The position numbers were made by a program, and so were the translations under genes. A stretch of 64,000 nucleotides of DNA from Pedobacter sp. ISL-64. GTDB taxonomy: Bacteria > Bacteroidota > Bacteroidia > Sphingobacteriales > Sphingobacteriaceae. Location: contig NZ_JAGGPU010000016.1 in NCBI RefSeq assembly GCF_018613605.1, positions 111,709 through 175,708 of the forward strand, read 5' to 3'. A model generated the notes under the pieces. It ran no database searches. It saw nothing but the letters and a program-made list of their open reading frames with translations, and was not told the origin of the DNA. Positions 1 to 9,332 of the stretch are shown one piece after another (the stretch's first letter is position 1; each line of letters opens with the position of its first letter).

Positions 1-1265
1 ACAATCCATATTTTGCCTATCCATCAGCAAGTTTGGCCTTTAATTTTACCGATCTGGCCACCGTTAAAACAGCTTTGCCATGGCTGGATAATGGTAAGTT
101 AAGAGCCTCATATGCATTAACAGGTAAAGAGCCCTGGAGAGAATATTCTACAGGTACAAACTACGAAGCTAAAAGATTTACAGGTGGTGGTTATGCCTAT
201 TCGTACTATGGTGGTAACCCAGACTTAAAGCCGGAGGTATCTGAAAATTTCGAAATCGGTACTGAAATGCAATTTCTGAAAAACCGGATCGGACTTGATT
301 TTAATTATTACAACCTATTAAGTAGAGATCAGATCATTAACCCACGCTTAAGCTATGGTACAGGTTTCGTTTTAGAGATGATGAATGGGGGTACGGTACG
401 TAACCGTGGCATCGAAGTACAGTTAACAGGTAACCCGATAAAAGGAAAAGATTTTAACTGGAACACTACTTTTAACTTTACCCGCAATCGTGGCGTGGTA
501 TTATCGCTGGCAAATGAGCTTCCGGAACTTTACGAATCTGATACCTGGGTAATTGGTGAAATCAGGAGCGCAGTTCATCCTGGCTATAGTACGGGTGCGA
601 TTAGCGGAACCAGGTTTGATAGAAATAATAGAGGGGATATCTTGATTAATACGTCCTCTGGTTTGCCAACAAGCTCTGATACACAATATTATCCCATTGG
701 AGACAGGAATCCAAAATTTACGCTAGGTTTTGTAAACAGATTTAGCTACAAAGGCTTTAATCTCTCTTTCTTATGGGATTTAAGATATGGTGGCGATGTA
801 GTTAACGGTACCGAATACGCATCTTACATTAAAGGGATCAGTTTGAAAACCCTCGATAGAGAGCTGCCGCGCGTAATTAAAGGGGTTTTAGCCGATGGAT
901 TGCAAAATACGGACAATCCTACGGTTAATACGATTGCAGTAACACCATTTTATGCTTCTAACTACTACTCTCTGAACGTTTCGCCAGAAATGTTCGTGGA
1001 GCGGAACATCAAAACGCTGCGTTTAAGGGATGTTACTTTGGCATATGATTTTCCACCATCGCTGGTTAAACGCATCGGATTTATCCAGAGCTTCGGCGCA
1101 TTTTTTACCTTAACCGATTCGATATTGATTACCAATTATTCAGGTGGCGACCCAGAGAGTAATGCAAATTCGCCAGGTGTTGGGGGGATTGGAGGTTTCG
1201 GTATCGATTATGGTAATGTTGGCAAACCGATAGGTTTTAATGTAGGATTTAGGGTTAAATTATAG
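1..1265 (+). CDS. SusC/RagA-type TonB-dependent outer-membrane transporter, C-terminal part
   Basis: The 5' end lies outside the window; codons are in frame from base 3, giving about 420 residues. The visible part is the C-terminal beta-barrel of a SusC-like receptor, rich in alternating aromatic strands, with blocks such as NPDLKPEVSENFEIGTEM and FNLSFLWDLRYGGDV that are typical of this family, and a C-terminal beta-strand ending GFNVGFRVKL. SusC proteins import oligosaccharides or peptides through the outer membrane using TonB energy, with a SusD lipoprotein as lid. A susD-like gene follows at once. The substrate cannot be read from this part. Confidence 0.93.
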   Translation, partial: NPYFAYPSASLAFNFTDLATVKTALPWLDNGKLRASYALTGKEPWREYSTGTNYEAKRFTGGGYAYSYYGGNPDLKPEVSENFEIGTEMQFLKNRIGLDFNYYNLLSRDQIINPRLSYGTGFVLEMMNGGTVRNRGIEVQLTGNPIKGKDFNWNTTFNFTRNRGVVLSLANELPELYESDTWVIGEIRSAVHPGYSTGAISGTRFDRNNRGDILINTSSGLPTSSDTQYYPIGDRNPKFTLGFVNRFSYKGFNLSFLWDLRYGGDVVNGTEYASYIKGISLKTLDRELPRVIKGVLADGLQNTDNPTVNTIAVTPFYASNYYSLNVSPEMFVERNIKTLRLRDVTLAYDFPPSLVKRIGFIQSFGAFFTLTDSILITNYSGGDPESNANSPGVGGIGGFGIDYGNVGKPIGFNVGFRVKL

Positions 1266-1273
1266 TGAACAAC

Positions 1274-2884
1274 ATGAAAATATTATATAAACTATATATT
1301 GCTTCGGCAGTATTATTAATGGCTGGAGGATGTAAAAAATACCTCGATATCAATACAAACCCTGCTGTGCCACAAACCAGTAAGGCAGAACTGCTGCTGC
1401 CGCCAATTCTATTTCAAATGACAAACGGAACGTCACAGGATTATCGTTTTATCTGGAAAATTACGCAAAATCTTATTGGTGCATCAACTGATGATGGATC
1501 TATTGCTTTTGAAAAACACACTTTTGTACGTTCGAGCGACAATGGAGGCGTAATCTGGAGAATGACCTATGTTGATTTGGGTTTGAACCTGGAGAATTTA
1601 ATTAATGATGCAGTTGCCAATCAAAAATATGAGTATGCTGCAATTGGTTATGCCATTAAAGCTTGGGCCTATCAACAAACAACAGATTTGTACGGGCCAA
1701 TCATTTTGGATGAGGCGTTTACCCCTGGGATGTTAAGATTCCCTTACCATGATCAGCCAGAAGTATATGCAAAAGTGCGCTACTATTGCGAGCAATCGCT
1801 TAAGTATTCTACAATGAAGAGCCCGCTTAATTATGCTACACAATTGGCAAGTGTTACCGGTGATGGGATTTATAAAGGCGATATGACCAAATGGAGAAAA
1901 TTTGTGTATGCAATTTATGCATTACAGTACAGTCATCTGGTAAATAAACCAGAGTTTAAAGCCATGTACGCCGATAGTGTTGTTAAATACACTGATTTAT
2001 CTTTTGTCAACGAAACAGAATCAGCAACGGTTTATTTCTCTGCAGCAAGTACCGATGATACCAATCCATTCGGGCCCACATTGGGCTATATAAATCCATC
2101 TGGTACAACATCTACTTATTATGGTCGGATTTCGACCACGATCTTAAACTATCTTGCAGGTGGAGTGAGGGGAGTGCCTACCACAAATCCAACAAGCTCA
2201 CTCGATCCACGGTTGAGCAGGATGTTGCCGGCAAGTACGGCTACAGCTACTTTGGGCAGGTATATAGCCGGTGTTCCAACGCAGGGAAGCAGTACGTCTG
2301 GCCTTCCTATTGTTTTCGGCAGTATCCCAGCAGGGTCTACTACTTATAATGGAAAATATATTTTTGCCGATGCAGCAAGGTACCCAATCATGACCTATTC
2401 GCAATTACAGTTCGCAAAAGCAGAAGCGTTGTTTTTACAGGGAAAAACAGCAGATGCTTTTACTGCATACAGGGCTGGTATATCTGGCCATATGGTTTTT
2501 TGCAACACTTATGGCAGGGCTTCTAAAACCCCTGATCCTTTGATAACCGATGCCGAAATCAATACTTATTTGGCCTCTAATGAAGTTGCCCAAAGTGCCG
2601 CAACACTAACACTGGCCGACATCATGGGGCAAAAATACATTGCCCAATGGGGTTGGGCCGGTTTAGAGCAATGGTCTGATATCAGGAAGCATCATTACAG
2701 TGCAACGGTCTTCAGGCAGTTCTATCAAATTCCTACAGCCGACCTTCTTTTAGGCGGGAAATATGCTTATCGATTCAGGCCACGTTACAATTCTGAATAT
2801 GTTTGGAATAGTGAGGAGTTACGCAAGTGGGGCGGGTTAGACGTTGACTACATGACCAAAGAAACCTGGTTTAGCCAGCCATAA
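1274..2884 (+). CDS. SusD/RagB-like outer-membrane lipoprotein (SusD-like_2 type)
   Basis: Protein of 536 residues. A lipoprotein signal peptide ends in the lipobox AGGC, with Cys20 as lipidated residue, followed by KKYLDINTNP, a classic SusD start. The family is alpha-helical with TPR repeats, sits on the cell surface and delivers ligand to its SusC partner. The N-terminus (NTNPAVPQTSKAELLLPP) resembles the SusD-like_2 subgroup. I chose the ATG at 1274; a GTG at 1265 overlaps the upstream stop codon but would put charged-neutral residues ahead of a normal signal peptide. It forms an operon with the upstream susC and the DUF4397 gene 24 bases downstream. Confidence 0.93.
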   Translation: MKILYKLYIASAVLLMAGGCKKYLDINTNPAVPQTSKAELLLPPILFQMTNGTSQDYRFIWKITQNLIGASTDDGSIAFEKHTFVRSSDNGGVIWRMTYVDLGLNLENLINDAVANQKYEYAAIGYAIKAWAYQQTTDLYGPIILDEAFTPGMLRFPYHDQPEVYAKVRYYCEQSLKYSTMKSPLNYATQLASVTGDGIYKGDMTKWRKFVYAIYALQYSHLVNKPEFKAMYADSVVKYTDLSFVNETESATVYFSAASTDDTNPFGPTLGYINPSGTTSTYYGRISTTILNYLAGGVRGVPTTNPTSSLDPRLSRMLPASTATATLGRYIAGVPTQGSSTSGLPIVFGSIPAGSTTYNGKYIFADAARYPIMTYSQLQFAKAEALFLQGKTADAFTAYRAGISGHMVFCNTYGRASKTPDPLITDAEINTYLASNEVAQSAATLTLADIMGQKYIAQWGWAGLEQWSDIRKHHYSATVFRQFYQIPTADLLLGGKYAYRFRPRYNSEYVWNSEELRKWGGLDVDYMTKETWFSQP

Positions 2885-2908
2885 TTTTTTAATTTAAAAA
2901 ATATCAAG

Positions 2909-3706
2909 ATGAAAATATTTTCTAACTTATTTGCCAGTCTGTTTATTGCAATGGCTTTAGCTGGTTGCACCAAAAATGTACTCGATTATGGTGAAACCGA
3001 AAAATTGACCAGCGACCAGGCTTTATTAAAGGTGAACTATGCCTCTTACTATTATAACAATAGGGCAATAGCAATTAAAATTAACGATAAAAGAGTTAGT
3101 AGTGTAATTACTGCACGTACTCCTTTTCCTGGTGGTGGGTATAACACAGGGGGCAGTTCTACGGCTGATTTTCTTGCTGTAAGTCCTGGTAATCTAAAAC
3201 TATCGATTATTCTTCCCAAAAAGAAAGATGATGGAACTGATTCAGTTGTGCTTTACAGTACAACCTTCCAGATAGAAGCAGGCAAAAATTATGTTGCGCA
3301 TATTACCGATACCGCTGCAAATACCAAAAATGTTTTAACTCAGGAAAGTTTTACCAGGCCGGATACGGCCTATTGTAAATATCGGTTTATCAACTTAATG
3401 CCAAATGTACCATCAGTAGATCTATATTACGGAACCAGTGCAAGCGATAATACAAAAGACTCGCTCATTGCAGGCAACGTAAATTATTTAAACATTACTA
3501 ACGAGATTACATTAAGGTCTGCGCAATCAAAAACCTGGAAAATCAGGCCGGCTGGAGCAGCAATAACAACCGCAACGGTTCTTGCCAATTATACCAGTGC
3601 AAGTACTTTTTTAAACAAAAGGGTTTATACCATTTTTGCTAGTGGTTATAGTGGCATCGCAACGGCACCACGTAGACCTTACGTATCGTTCTTTTTAATC
3701 AGATAG
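2909..3706 (+). CDS. DUF4397 domain lipoprotein linked to SusC/SusD
   Basis: Protein of 265 residues with a lipoprotein signal (lipobox LAGC, Cys20). The second half carries KYRFINLMPNVPSVDLYYG, close to the DUF4397 signature of a beta-sandwich domain found in surface lipoproteins next to SusC/SusD genes; the first half may be a related degenerate copy. The function of DUF4397 is not established; by position it is an accessory surface binding or scaffold protein of the same uptake system. It is the last gene of the operon and is followed by a strong terminator 17 bases after its stop codon. Confidence 0.75.
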   Translation: MKIFSNLFASLFIAMALAGCTKNVLDYGETEKLTSDQALLKVNYASYYYNNRAIAIKINDKRVSSVITARTPFPGGGYNTGGSSTADFLAVSPGNLKLSIILPKKKDDGTDSVVLYSTTFQIEAGKNYVAHITDTAANTKNVLTQESFTRPDTAYCKYRFINLMPNVPSVDLYYGTSASDNTKDSLIAGNVNYLNITNEITLRSAQSKTWKIRPAGAAITTATVLANYTSASTFLNKRVYTIFASGYSGIATAPRRPYVSFFLIR

Positions 3707-3723
3707 ATTATAATTACAGATAT

Positions 3724-3753
3724 AAAAGCCAACCCATAGTGGTTGGCTTTTTT
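3724..3753 (+). terminator. Rho-independent terminator of the first susC/susD operon
   Basis: An 11-bp perfect stem (AAAAGCCAACC with GGTTGGCTTTT) closes a 6-base loop and runs into a T tract. It ends the susC-susD-DUF4397 transcript. The rest of the gap up to 3970 shows no gene; it is AT-rich leader sequence for the next susC. Confidence 0.9.
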
Positions 3754-3970
3754 ATTTCCCAGATTTTTTAGGAGCACAGAAGAGAATAGAGATAATGCAA
3801 TAACTGCTTAATAATCAGATAATGCGCTTTTTTGCGTGTTTGTGCGGTAATATAGATGTTGCAAAACCAAATTTGTTTTTTTTAATCAAATAATTAGTGA
3901 TATTTACTTAAATATTGCTGTTTTATGCGGTATTAAGACTAAACTACAAAACAATTCTAAACTTACGTTT

Positions 3971-6900
3971 ATGAAAAAAAAACTACTATTAATTTTTCTT
4001 GGTACGTTTGTGTTGCTGGCCCATGCCATTGCACAACAAACTACCATTACGGGTAAGGTTACATCAGAAGATGGCCCTATACCCGGCGTTTCCATCAGAG
4101 TAAAGGGAAGCAACACCATTACCCAGACTAATGGAGATGGAGTTTACATCATCAAGGCATTAAAAACAGATGTATTGGTATATACTTTTATTGGGTATGC
4201 CACTCTCGAAAAACCTGTTGATGGCAATACTATCGTAAACGTCGTTCTTAAATCCGATTCAAAGGGTTTGGATGAGGTTGTGGTGGTAGGCTATGGTACA
4301 CAAAAGAAAGCAAACCTAACAGGTGCAGTAAGTACTGTAGATACGAAGGTACTGCAGAGTCGACCAATTACTGATGTTGCCAGAGGTTTGCAGGGTGTTG
4401 TTCCTGGCCTTAGTATTACCACGCCTAGTGGTGAATTAGGGAAAAATCCTAAAATTACACTTCGAGGATTAAGGGGGTCTTTAAACGGAGGAGGATCACA
4501 ACCACTTATCTTACTTGATAATGTTGAGATTGAAAGTTTGCAATTGGTTAATCCAGACGATATCGAGAGTATCTCGGTTTTAAAAGATGCAGCATCTACA
4601 TCAATCTATGGTACCAGGGCGGCGTGGGGAGTCGTTTTAATTACTTCAAAATCGGGAAAGAAAAACACGCCAAGTAAAATTTCATATACAAATAATTTCT
4701 CCTGGTCTACGCCAACAACCTTGCAGAAAATAGCTAATGCTGCCGATGGGGCAACCTTTGCATTGTCAGCTCTACAACGTACAAATCCTAATACCACTCA
4801 ACCAGGTATTGTAGGAATGTACATTGATGAAATTGCTATTGGCAAAATGAAAGAATGGGATAGTTTATATGGAGGACAGGACTTAGGTGATGAAATGGTT
4901 AGAGGAAGGGATTTTGAACTCCGTGATGGTAAATTATTTTTTTATCGCTCATGGGATGCTGCAGATAAATACATGAAAAAATGGACTCCGCAACAAAATC
5001 ATAATTTAAGTGTAAGTGGGGGAAGTGAGAAAACCAGCTATAATATTGGTTTGGGCTATTTGAACCAGAATGGTGTTTTGAAAGTTAACCCCGATGAATT
5101 CGACCGTTATAACATGTCTGTGAGTGTTAACACTGCAGTAAAGGACTATCTTGATGTTAGAGGAAAGATTTTCTACACAAATACGCTAACAACAACACCA
5201 TTTATCTTTAGTACTGCAACAATTGGTCCTTGGTACTATCTTTATCGCTGGCCGAAATTTTATCCCTATGGTACCTATCAGGGTGAACCTTTCAGAAGCG
5301 CAGTTACAGAAGTTCAACAGGCCAATATGAATAGAGAAAAAACAGGCCTAGCCAGGATTCAGGCAGGAGCGACTTTTAAACCTTTAAAAGGATTAACGAT
5401 TGATGCAGACTATACCTATTCATCAACCAATACTCATTCGAAAATTATTGGAGGTGGAACCAGGGGCATTGATTTTTGGGCAGGTGGCGATTTACCGCCG
5501 GTAAATAAAAATTATCAGTCGGTTGCTTATGATTATGCAGCTTTTGGTTCAGCATGGACTGATGTAAATGCTGGTAAACTTTACGGTACGTACACCAAAG
5601 ATATTAGTGACCATTCATTCAAGGTTATTTTAGGTGGAGATATAGATTATTATCAAAAAAATTATCAGTACTCGAAAAGAAATACATTATTAGATCCTGG
5701 TGTAGGCGCAATTCCAGGAGCCATTGGTGATCAGTTTGTTGATGGATACAATAGGCATTACTCTTCAAAAGGATTATTTGGGCGTATCAATTATGTGTAT
5801 AAAAACAAATACCTCCTTGAATTAAATGGTCGATATGACGGTTCATCACGTTTCCCTAAAAATGACTTATGGGGCTTCTTCCCTTCAATGTCTGCCGGGT
5901 GGATTTTATCAGAAGAATCATTTTTAAAGCCAATAGAAAATGTACTGTCATTTTTAAAAATACGCGGATCCTATGGATCAGTGGGTAATCAGGATGTGGT
6001 AACTGGAAATAATTTTTATCCTTTTATCCCATTAATGGATACATCAAATTCTGGCTGGTGGATTGGCAGTTCAAACCAGGTGACTATAAGTACTCCACTT
6101 GCAGTATCCAGATCCCTTACTTGGGAAACGGTCACTACATTTGATTTAGGTTTGGATGCCCGTTTCTTTAAAAATAACTTAGGAGTAAGTTTTGATTGGT
6201 ATAAAAGAAAAACTACCGATATGTTAAGTGCCGGAGTAACACTTCCTTCATCTTTTGGGGCAACGTCTCCCCGAAGAAATTATGGAGAGATGACAACTAA
6301 TGGATGGGAATTAGCAATTGATTATAATCATACTTTTGGAAATGGCTTGATGATCAATTTAACGGGTACCTTATCTGATTTTCAGGATAAAATTACCAAA
6401 TTTGCCAACACAACATTATCTGTAACAGGTAATTATGAAGGTAAAACTCTTGGGGAAATATGGGGGTATGAAACCGACCGTTATTTTACTTCAGATGATT
6501 TTTCAGGAAAGGATGCAAATAATAAATGGATTTTAAAACCTGGCATTCCTTCGCAAAGCAGATATGAAACCGCCTCATTCTTTTATGGCCCAGGTGATGT
6601 TAAATATAAAGACCTTGATGGTAATGGCGTAATTAATAATGGCGCTAATACCGTTGATGATCACGGCGATTTAAAAGTAATTGGAAATTCTACGCCACGC
6701 TACCAATATGGATTCCGTTTAGGTACTTCCTGGAAAGGTGTTGATATTGATGCATTTTTTCAGGGGGTAGGAAAAAGAGACTTTTGGGCTTCGGGTCCAA
6801 TCTTTGTTCCAGGTTGGAATCCTGCTGAGGCTTCTTTTGAGCATCAAATGGATTATTGGACGCCTTCTAATCCCGATGCTTTCTATCCAAGACCAACAAA

Positions 6901-7204
6901 TCAGGCCCAATCTAATAACTCATTAAATTTTTTAACTCAAACGAAATATTTATTAAATATGGCCTACTTGAGAGCCAAAAACATTACTGTGGGTTATACC
7001 TTTCCAAAACGTTTAACAAGCAAAGTGAAAATTGATAAGCTAAGATTTTACTTAAGTGGAGAAAATTTATTTTCGATTTCTAATGTAGGAATTCCAATAG
7101 ATCCAGAAGTTGACTATACAGCAGATCAAACTGATGCGGCATCATTTGGAAGAGTTTATCCTTATAGAAAGACATTATCATTTGGTGTTCAAGTAACCTT
7201 ATAA
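3971..7204 (+). CDS. SusC/RagA-type TonB-dependent outer-membrane transporter
   Basis: Complete protein of 1077 residues, normal for the family. Signal peptide of about 21 residues (ends AHAIAQ), then a carboxypeptidase-regulatory-like domain (about 24-95, ITGKVTSEDGPIPGVSIRVKG), the SusC-specific segment LDEVVVVGYGTQKK that acts as a TonB-box-like region, the plug domain (about 110-225, containing SVLKDAASTSIYGTRAAWGV), and the 22-strand barrel to the C-terminus. There is no N-terminal DUF4974 or STN domain, so control by an anti-sigma factor is not suggested. The partner susD starts 11 bases later. It imports an unknown ligand, probably a glycan given the glycosidases downstream. Confidence 0.96.
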   Translation: MKKKLLLIFLGTFVLLAHAIAQQTTITGKVTSEDGPIPGVSIRVKGSNTITQTNGDGVYIIKALKTDVLVYTFIGYATLEKPVDGNTIVNVVLKSDSKGLDEVVVVGYGTQKKANLTGAVSTVDTKVLQSRPITDVARGLQGVVPGLSITTPSGELGKNPKITLRGLRGSLNGGGSQPLILLDNVEIESLQLVNPDDIESISVLKDAASTSIYGTRAAWGVVLITSKSGKKNTPSKISYTNNFSWSTPTTLQKIANAADGATFALSALQRTNPNTTQPGIVGMYIDEIAIGKMKEWDSLYGGQDLGDEMVRGRDFELRDGKLFFYRSWDAADKYMKKWTPQQNHNLSVSGGSEKTSYNIGLGYLNQNGVLKVNPDEFDRYNMSVSVNTAVKDYLDVRGKIFYTNTLTTTPFIFSTATIGPWYYLYRWPKFYPYGTYQGEPFRSAVTEVQQANMNREKTGLARIQAGATFKPLKGLTIDADYTYSSTNTHSKIIGGGTRGIDFWAGGDLPPVNKNYQSVAYDYAAFGSAWTDVNAGKLYGTYTKDISDHSFKVILGGDIDYYQKNYQYSKRNTLLDPGVGAIPGAIGDQFVDGYNRHYSSKGLFGRINYVYKNKYLLELNGRYDGSSRFPKNDLWGFFPSMSAGWILSEESFLKPIENVLSFLKIRGSYGSVGNQDVVTGNNFYPFIPLMDTSNSGWWIGSSNQVTISTPLAVSRSLTWETVTTFDLGLDARFFKNNLGVSFDWYKRKTTDMLSAGVTLPSSFGATSPRRNYGEMTTNGWELAIDYNHTFGNGLMINLTGTLSDFQDKITKFANTTLSVTGNYEGKTLGEIWGYETDRYFTSDDFSGKDANNKWILKPGIPSQSRYETASFFYGPGDVKYKDLDGNGVINNGANTVDDHGDLKVIGNSTPRYQYGFRLGTSWKGVDIDAFFQGVGKRDFWASGPIFVPGWNPAEASFEHQMDYWTPSNPDAFYPRPTNQAQSNNSLNFLTQTKYLLNMAYLRAKNITVGYTFPKRLTSKVKIDKLRFYLSGENLFSISNVGIPIDPEVDYTADQTDAASFGRVYPYRKTLSFGVQVTL

Positions 7205-7215
7205 CTATTAAAACG

Positions 7216-8919
7216 ATGAAAAAGATATATATTATAATAGCCTTCCTTATTTTGATATTAGGGAACGGTTGTAAAAAAGATTTTTTGGAAAGGGAGCCAC
7301 TAGATTCTTTTTCTGATGATACTTATTGGAGAACAGAGAAAGAGGTGAGCACCTTTGCCTGGGGATTTTACACAGGTTATTTTACAGGTTACGGATCCGG
7401 ATTTACATTTGGGAAATATTTTTCCGGAGAAACATTAAATGATGATTTTGCACCAACAACTCCTACTGCATTTACCAAAAATGTTCCTACATCTGGCGGA
7501 GGATGGAGTTTTACTTTTGTCAGAAAAGCCAATATATTTATAGATAGAGTAAGTAATTCAACTTACTTATCTGATGATATTAAAAAGAACTGGGTTGGTG
7601 TAGGTCGTTTTTTCCGTGCTTTGGAATATAACGACTTGGTTAAAGCTTTTGGAGATTTTCCTTACTATGACAAACCTTTGGAAGAAACTTCAATAGACTT
7701 ATATAAACCCAGAGATCCACAGATTGTTGTTTTAGATAACATGCTTGCAGATTTTAAATACGCTGCTGAAAACGTCAGGGCGACTGACGCTCTTGTTGGG
7801 CCAAACGGACAAATTGTTAACAAATCCGTTGTGTTGGCATTTATGTCCCGTGTATTTCTTTATCATGGTACCTTGCTAAAATATTCGAATATTAACCCTG
7901 CTAAAGCAACCGAGTATTTAGAAGCAGCTAAATGGGCAGCTAACGAAGTGATGACGAAAGGCGGGTATTCATTAGGAGCTAAATATAGAACCTTATTTAG
8001 CTCTCTTGACCTTAAAGGAAATCCTGAAATTATTCTATACAGACAGTATGGTACTGCCCAAAGTACGCATTCATTAGTAAGTTATGTAAACAGAGAGCCT
8101 CAAACTGGCCCGTCTAAAAATGCTATTGATGCATATTTGTGTACAGATGGCCTTCCAGCTTCAGTATCACCACTTTATCAGGGAGATAAGTCTATAGCTA
8201 ATGTAATGGCAAACCGTGATCCTAGAATGAAAGAAACATTTGTATCTGACCTGCGTTTACCAGGCATAGCTTCTAATTATTCAACAAGTGGTTATTCTGT
8301 TTTGAAATTCTTAATGGAGGATCAAACTTTATGGGGCACAGCTGAAGCACTATCTAGTACCAACACTACTGATGCGCCTATTATTCGTTTAGGAGAAGTT
8401 ATGATGAACTTTGCAGAAGCTTCTGCTGAACTGGGAACATTAACTCAAGCCGATTTGGATAACTCCATTAATAAATTAAGAAAAAGAGGTGGAATTTCAA
8501 TGCCTAATCTTCAGGTCATAGGTGGGCAACCAGCCATTAATGGTGTGGTTTACAATGATCCACAGAGAGATCTCACAGTATCTTCATTAATTTGGGAAAT
8601 TCGTAGAGAAAGAAGGATCGAGTTAATGATGGAAGGTTTTAGAAATGATGACTTGAAAAGGTGGAGGAAATACGCTTACATTGATACTAAATTAAATACT
8701 AGTATTAACAGAGGAGCCTGGATTAAAAAAGCAGATTACCCCAAAGCAACTGTAACCATTGATGGAACAACCGAAGGGTATATAATACCTGCCCCTAAAC
8801 CAGAAACGCAAAGGACATTTGATAATGACAAAGTATATTTAAGCCCGCTGCCACTTGATCAGATTAAACTGTATAAAGATCAGGGAATAGACTTAAAACA
8901 AAATCCTGGTTGGCAATAA
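7216..8919 (+). CDS. SusD/RagB-like outer-membrane lipoprotein
   Basis: Protein of 567 residues, lipobox GNGC with Cys19, followed by KKDFLEREPLDSFSDDTYWRTEKEV, a textbook SusD N-terminus. The C-terminal half has the RRERRIELMMEGFRNDDLKRWRK block of the SusD/RagB domain. It should form the surface lid of the SusC encoded 11 bases upstream and bind the same ligand. It is the last gene of the pair; a very strong terminator starts at its stop codon. Confidence 0.96.
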   Translation: MKKIYIIIAFLILILGNGCKKDFLEREPLDSFSDDTYWRTEKEVSTFAWGFYTGYFTGYGSGFTFGKYFSGETLNDDFAPTTPTAFTKNVPTSGGGWSFTFVRKANIFIDRVSNSTYLSDDIKKNWVGVGRFFRALEYNDLVKAFGDFPYYDKPLEETSIDLYKPRDPQIVVLDNMLADFKYAAENVRATDALVGPNGQIVNKSVVLAFMSRVFLYHGTLLKYSNINPAKATEYLEAAKWAANEVMTKGGYSLGAKYRTLFSSLDLKGNPEIILYRQYGTAQSTHSLVSYVNREPQTGPSKNAIDAYLCTDGLPASVSPLYQGDKSIANVMANRDPRMKETFVSDLRLPGIASNYSTSGYSVLKFLMEDQTLWGTAEALSSTNTTDAPIIRLGEVMMNFAEASAELGTLTQADLDNSINKLRKRGGISMPNLQVIGGQPAINGVVYNDPQRDLTVSSLIWEIRRERRIELMMEGFRNDDLKRWRKYAYIDTKLNTSINRGAWIKKADYPKATVTIDGTTEGYIIPAPKPETQRTFDNDKVYLSPLPLDQIKLYKDQGIDLKQNPGWQ

Positions 8920-8966
8920 TTAACAAAACACGGATTTAATGAAAATTAAATCCGTGTTTTGTTAAT
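8919..8966 (+). terminator. Long perfect hairpin after the second susD
   Basis: A 22-bp perfect stem (left arm 8919-8940, right arm 8945-8966) encloses the 4-base loop GAAA. The left arm starts on the last base of the susD stop codon. There is no clean T tract, so it may act as an RNA stabiliser or processing site as well as a terminator. Confidence 0.8.
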
Positions 8967-9159
8967 AACCTGAGTTCGATAATTATTTTATAAAAATCAT
9001 CCTTTATTGGCAGTATGTTTAGGTTCATCGTCCTGCTGAACTTGTTTCAGCATCTTTTTAGTAATAAAGACCCTGAAATAAATTCAGGGTGACGAACGTT
9101 CTAACCAAAAACCTAGTTTAAGCAGCTAAAATTGACATTTAATTATCGAACTCAGGTTA
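8966..9159. repeat. 194-bp element bounded by 20-bp inverted repeats
   Basis: The arms TAACCTGAGTTCGATAATTA (8966-8985) and its exact reverse complement (9140-9159) flank non-coding DNA. Inside lies a second imperfect palindrome (about 9023-9096) with CTGAACTTGTTTCAGCATC facing CCCTGAAATAAATTCAGGG, a motif of a palindromic repeat common in Bacteroidota intergenic DNA. No open frame is present. The layout resembles a non-autonomous MITE-like element carrying an older repeat; no target-site duplication is evident. The rest of the gap to 9332 shows nothing recognisable. Confidence 0.6.
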
Positions 9160-9332
9160 ATAGCTATTTATAAAGATGCCTGTATTTTTTGGTTATGATT
9201 AATTTTCTAAGCTAAATAAAAGGTTTATATATCCAGTTGGTAAGTACGGTTTATTCTATGTACGAAAGGCTTATGAATTCTCAAAATACAAGGTTGCAAT
9301 TTATAAATGATTTTTATATGAATTGTTTATGC

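Noticed and set aside
1265..1273. GTG start for the first SusD gene
   Set aside because: It adds three residues before a normal lipoprotein signal; ATG at 1274 gives the expected start.
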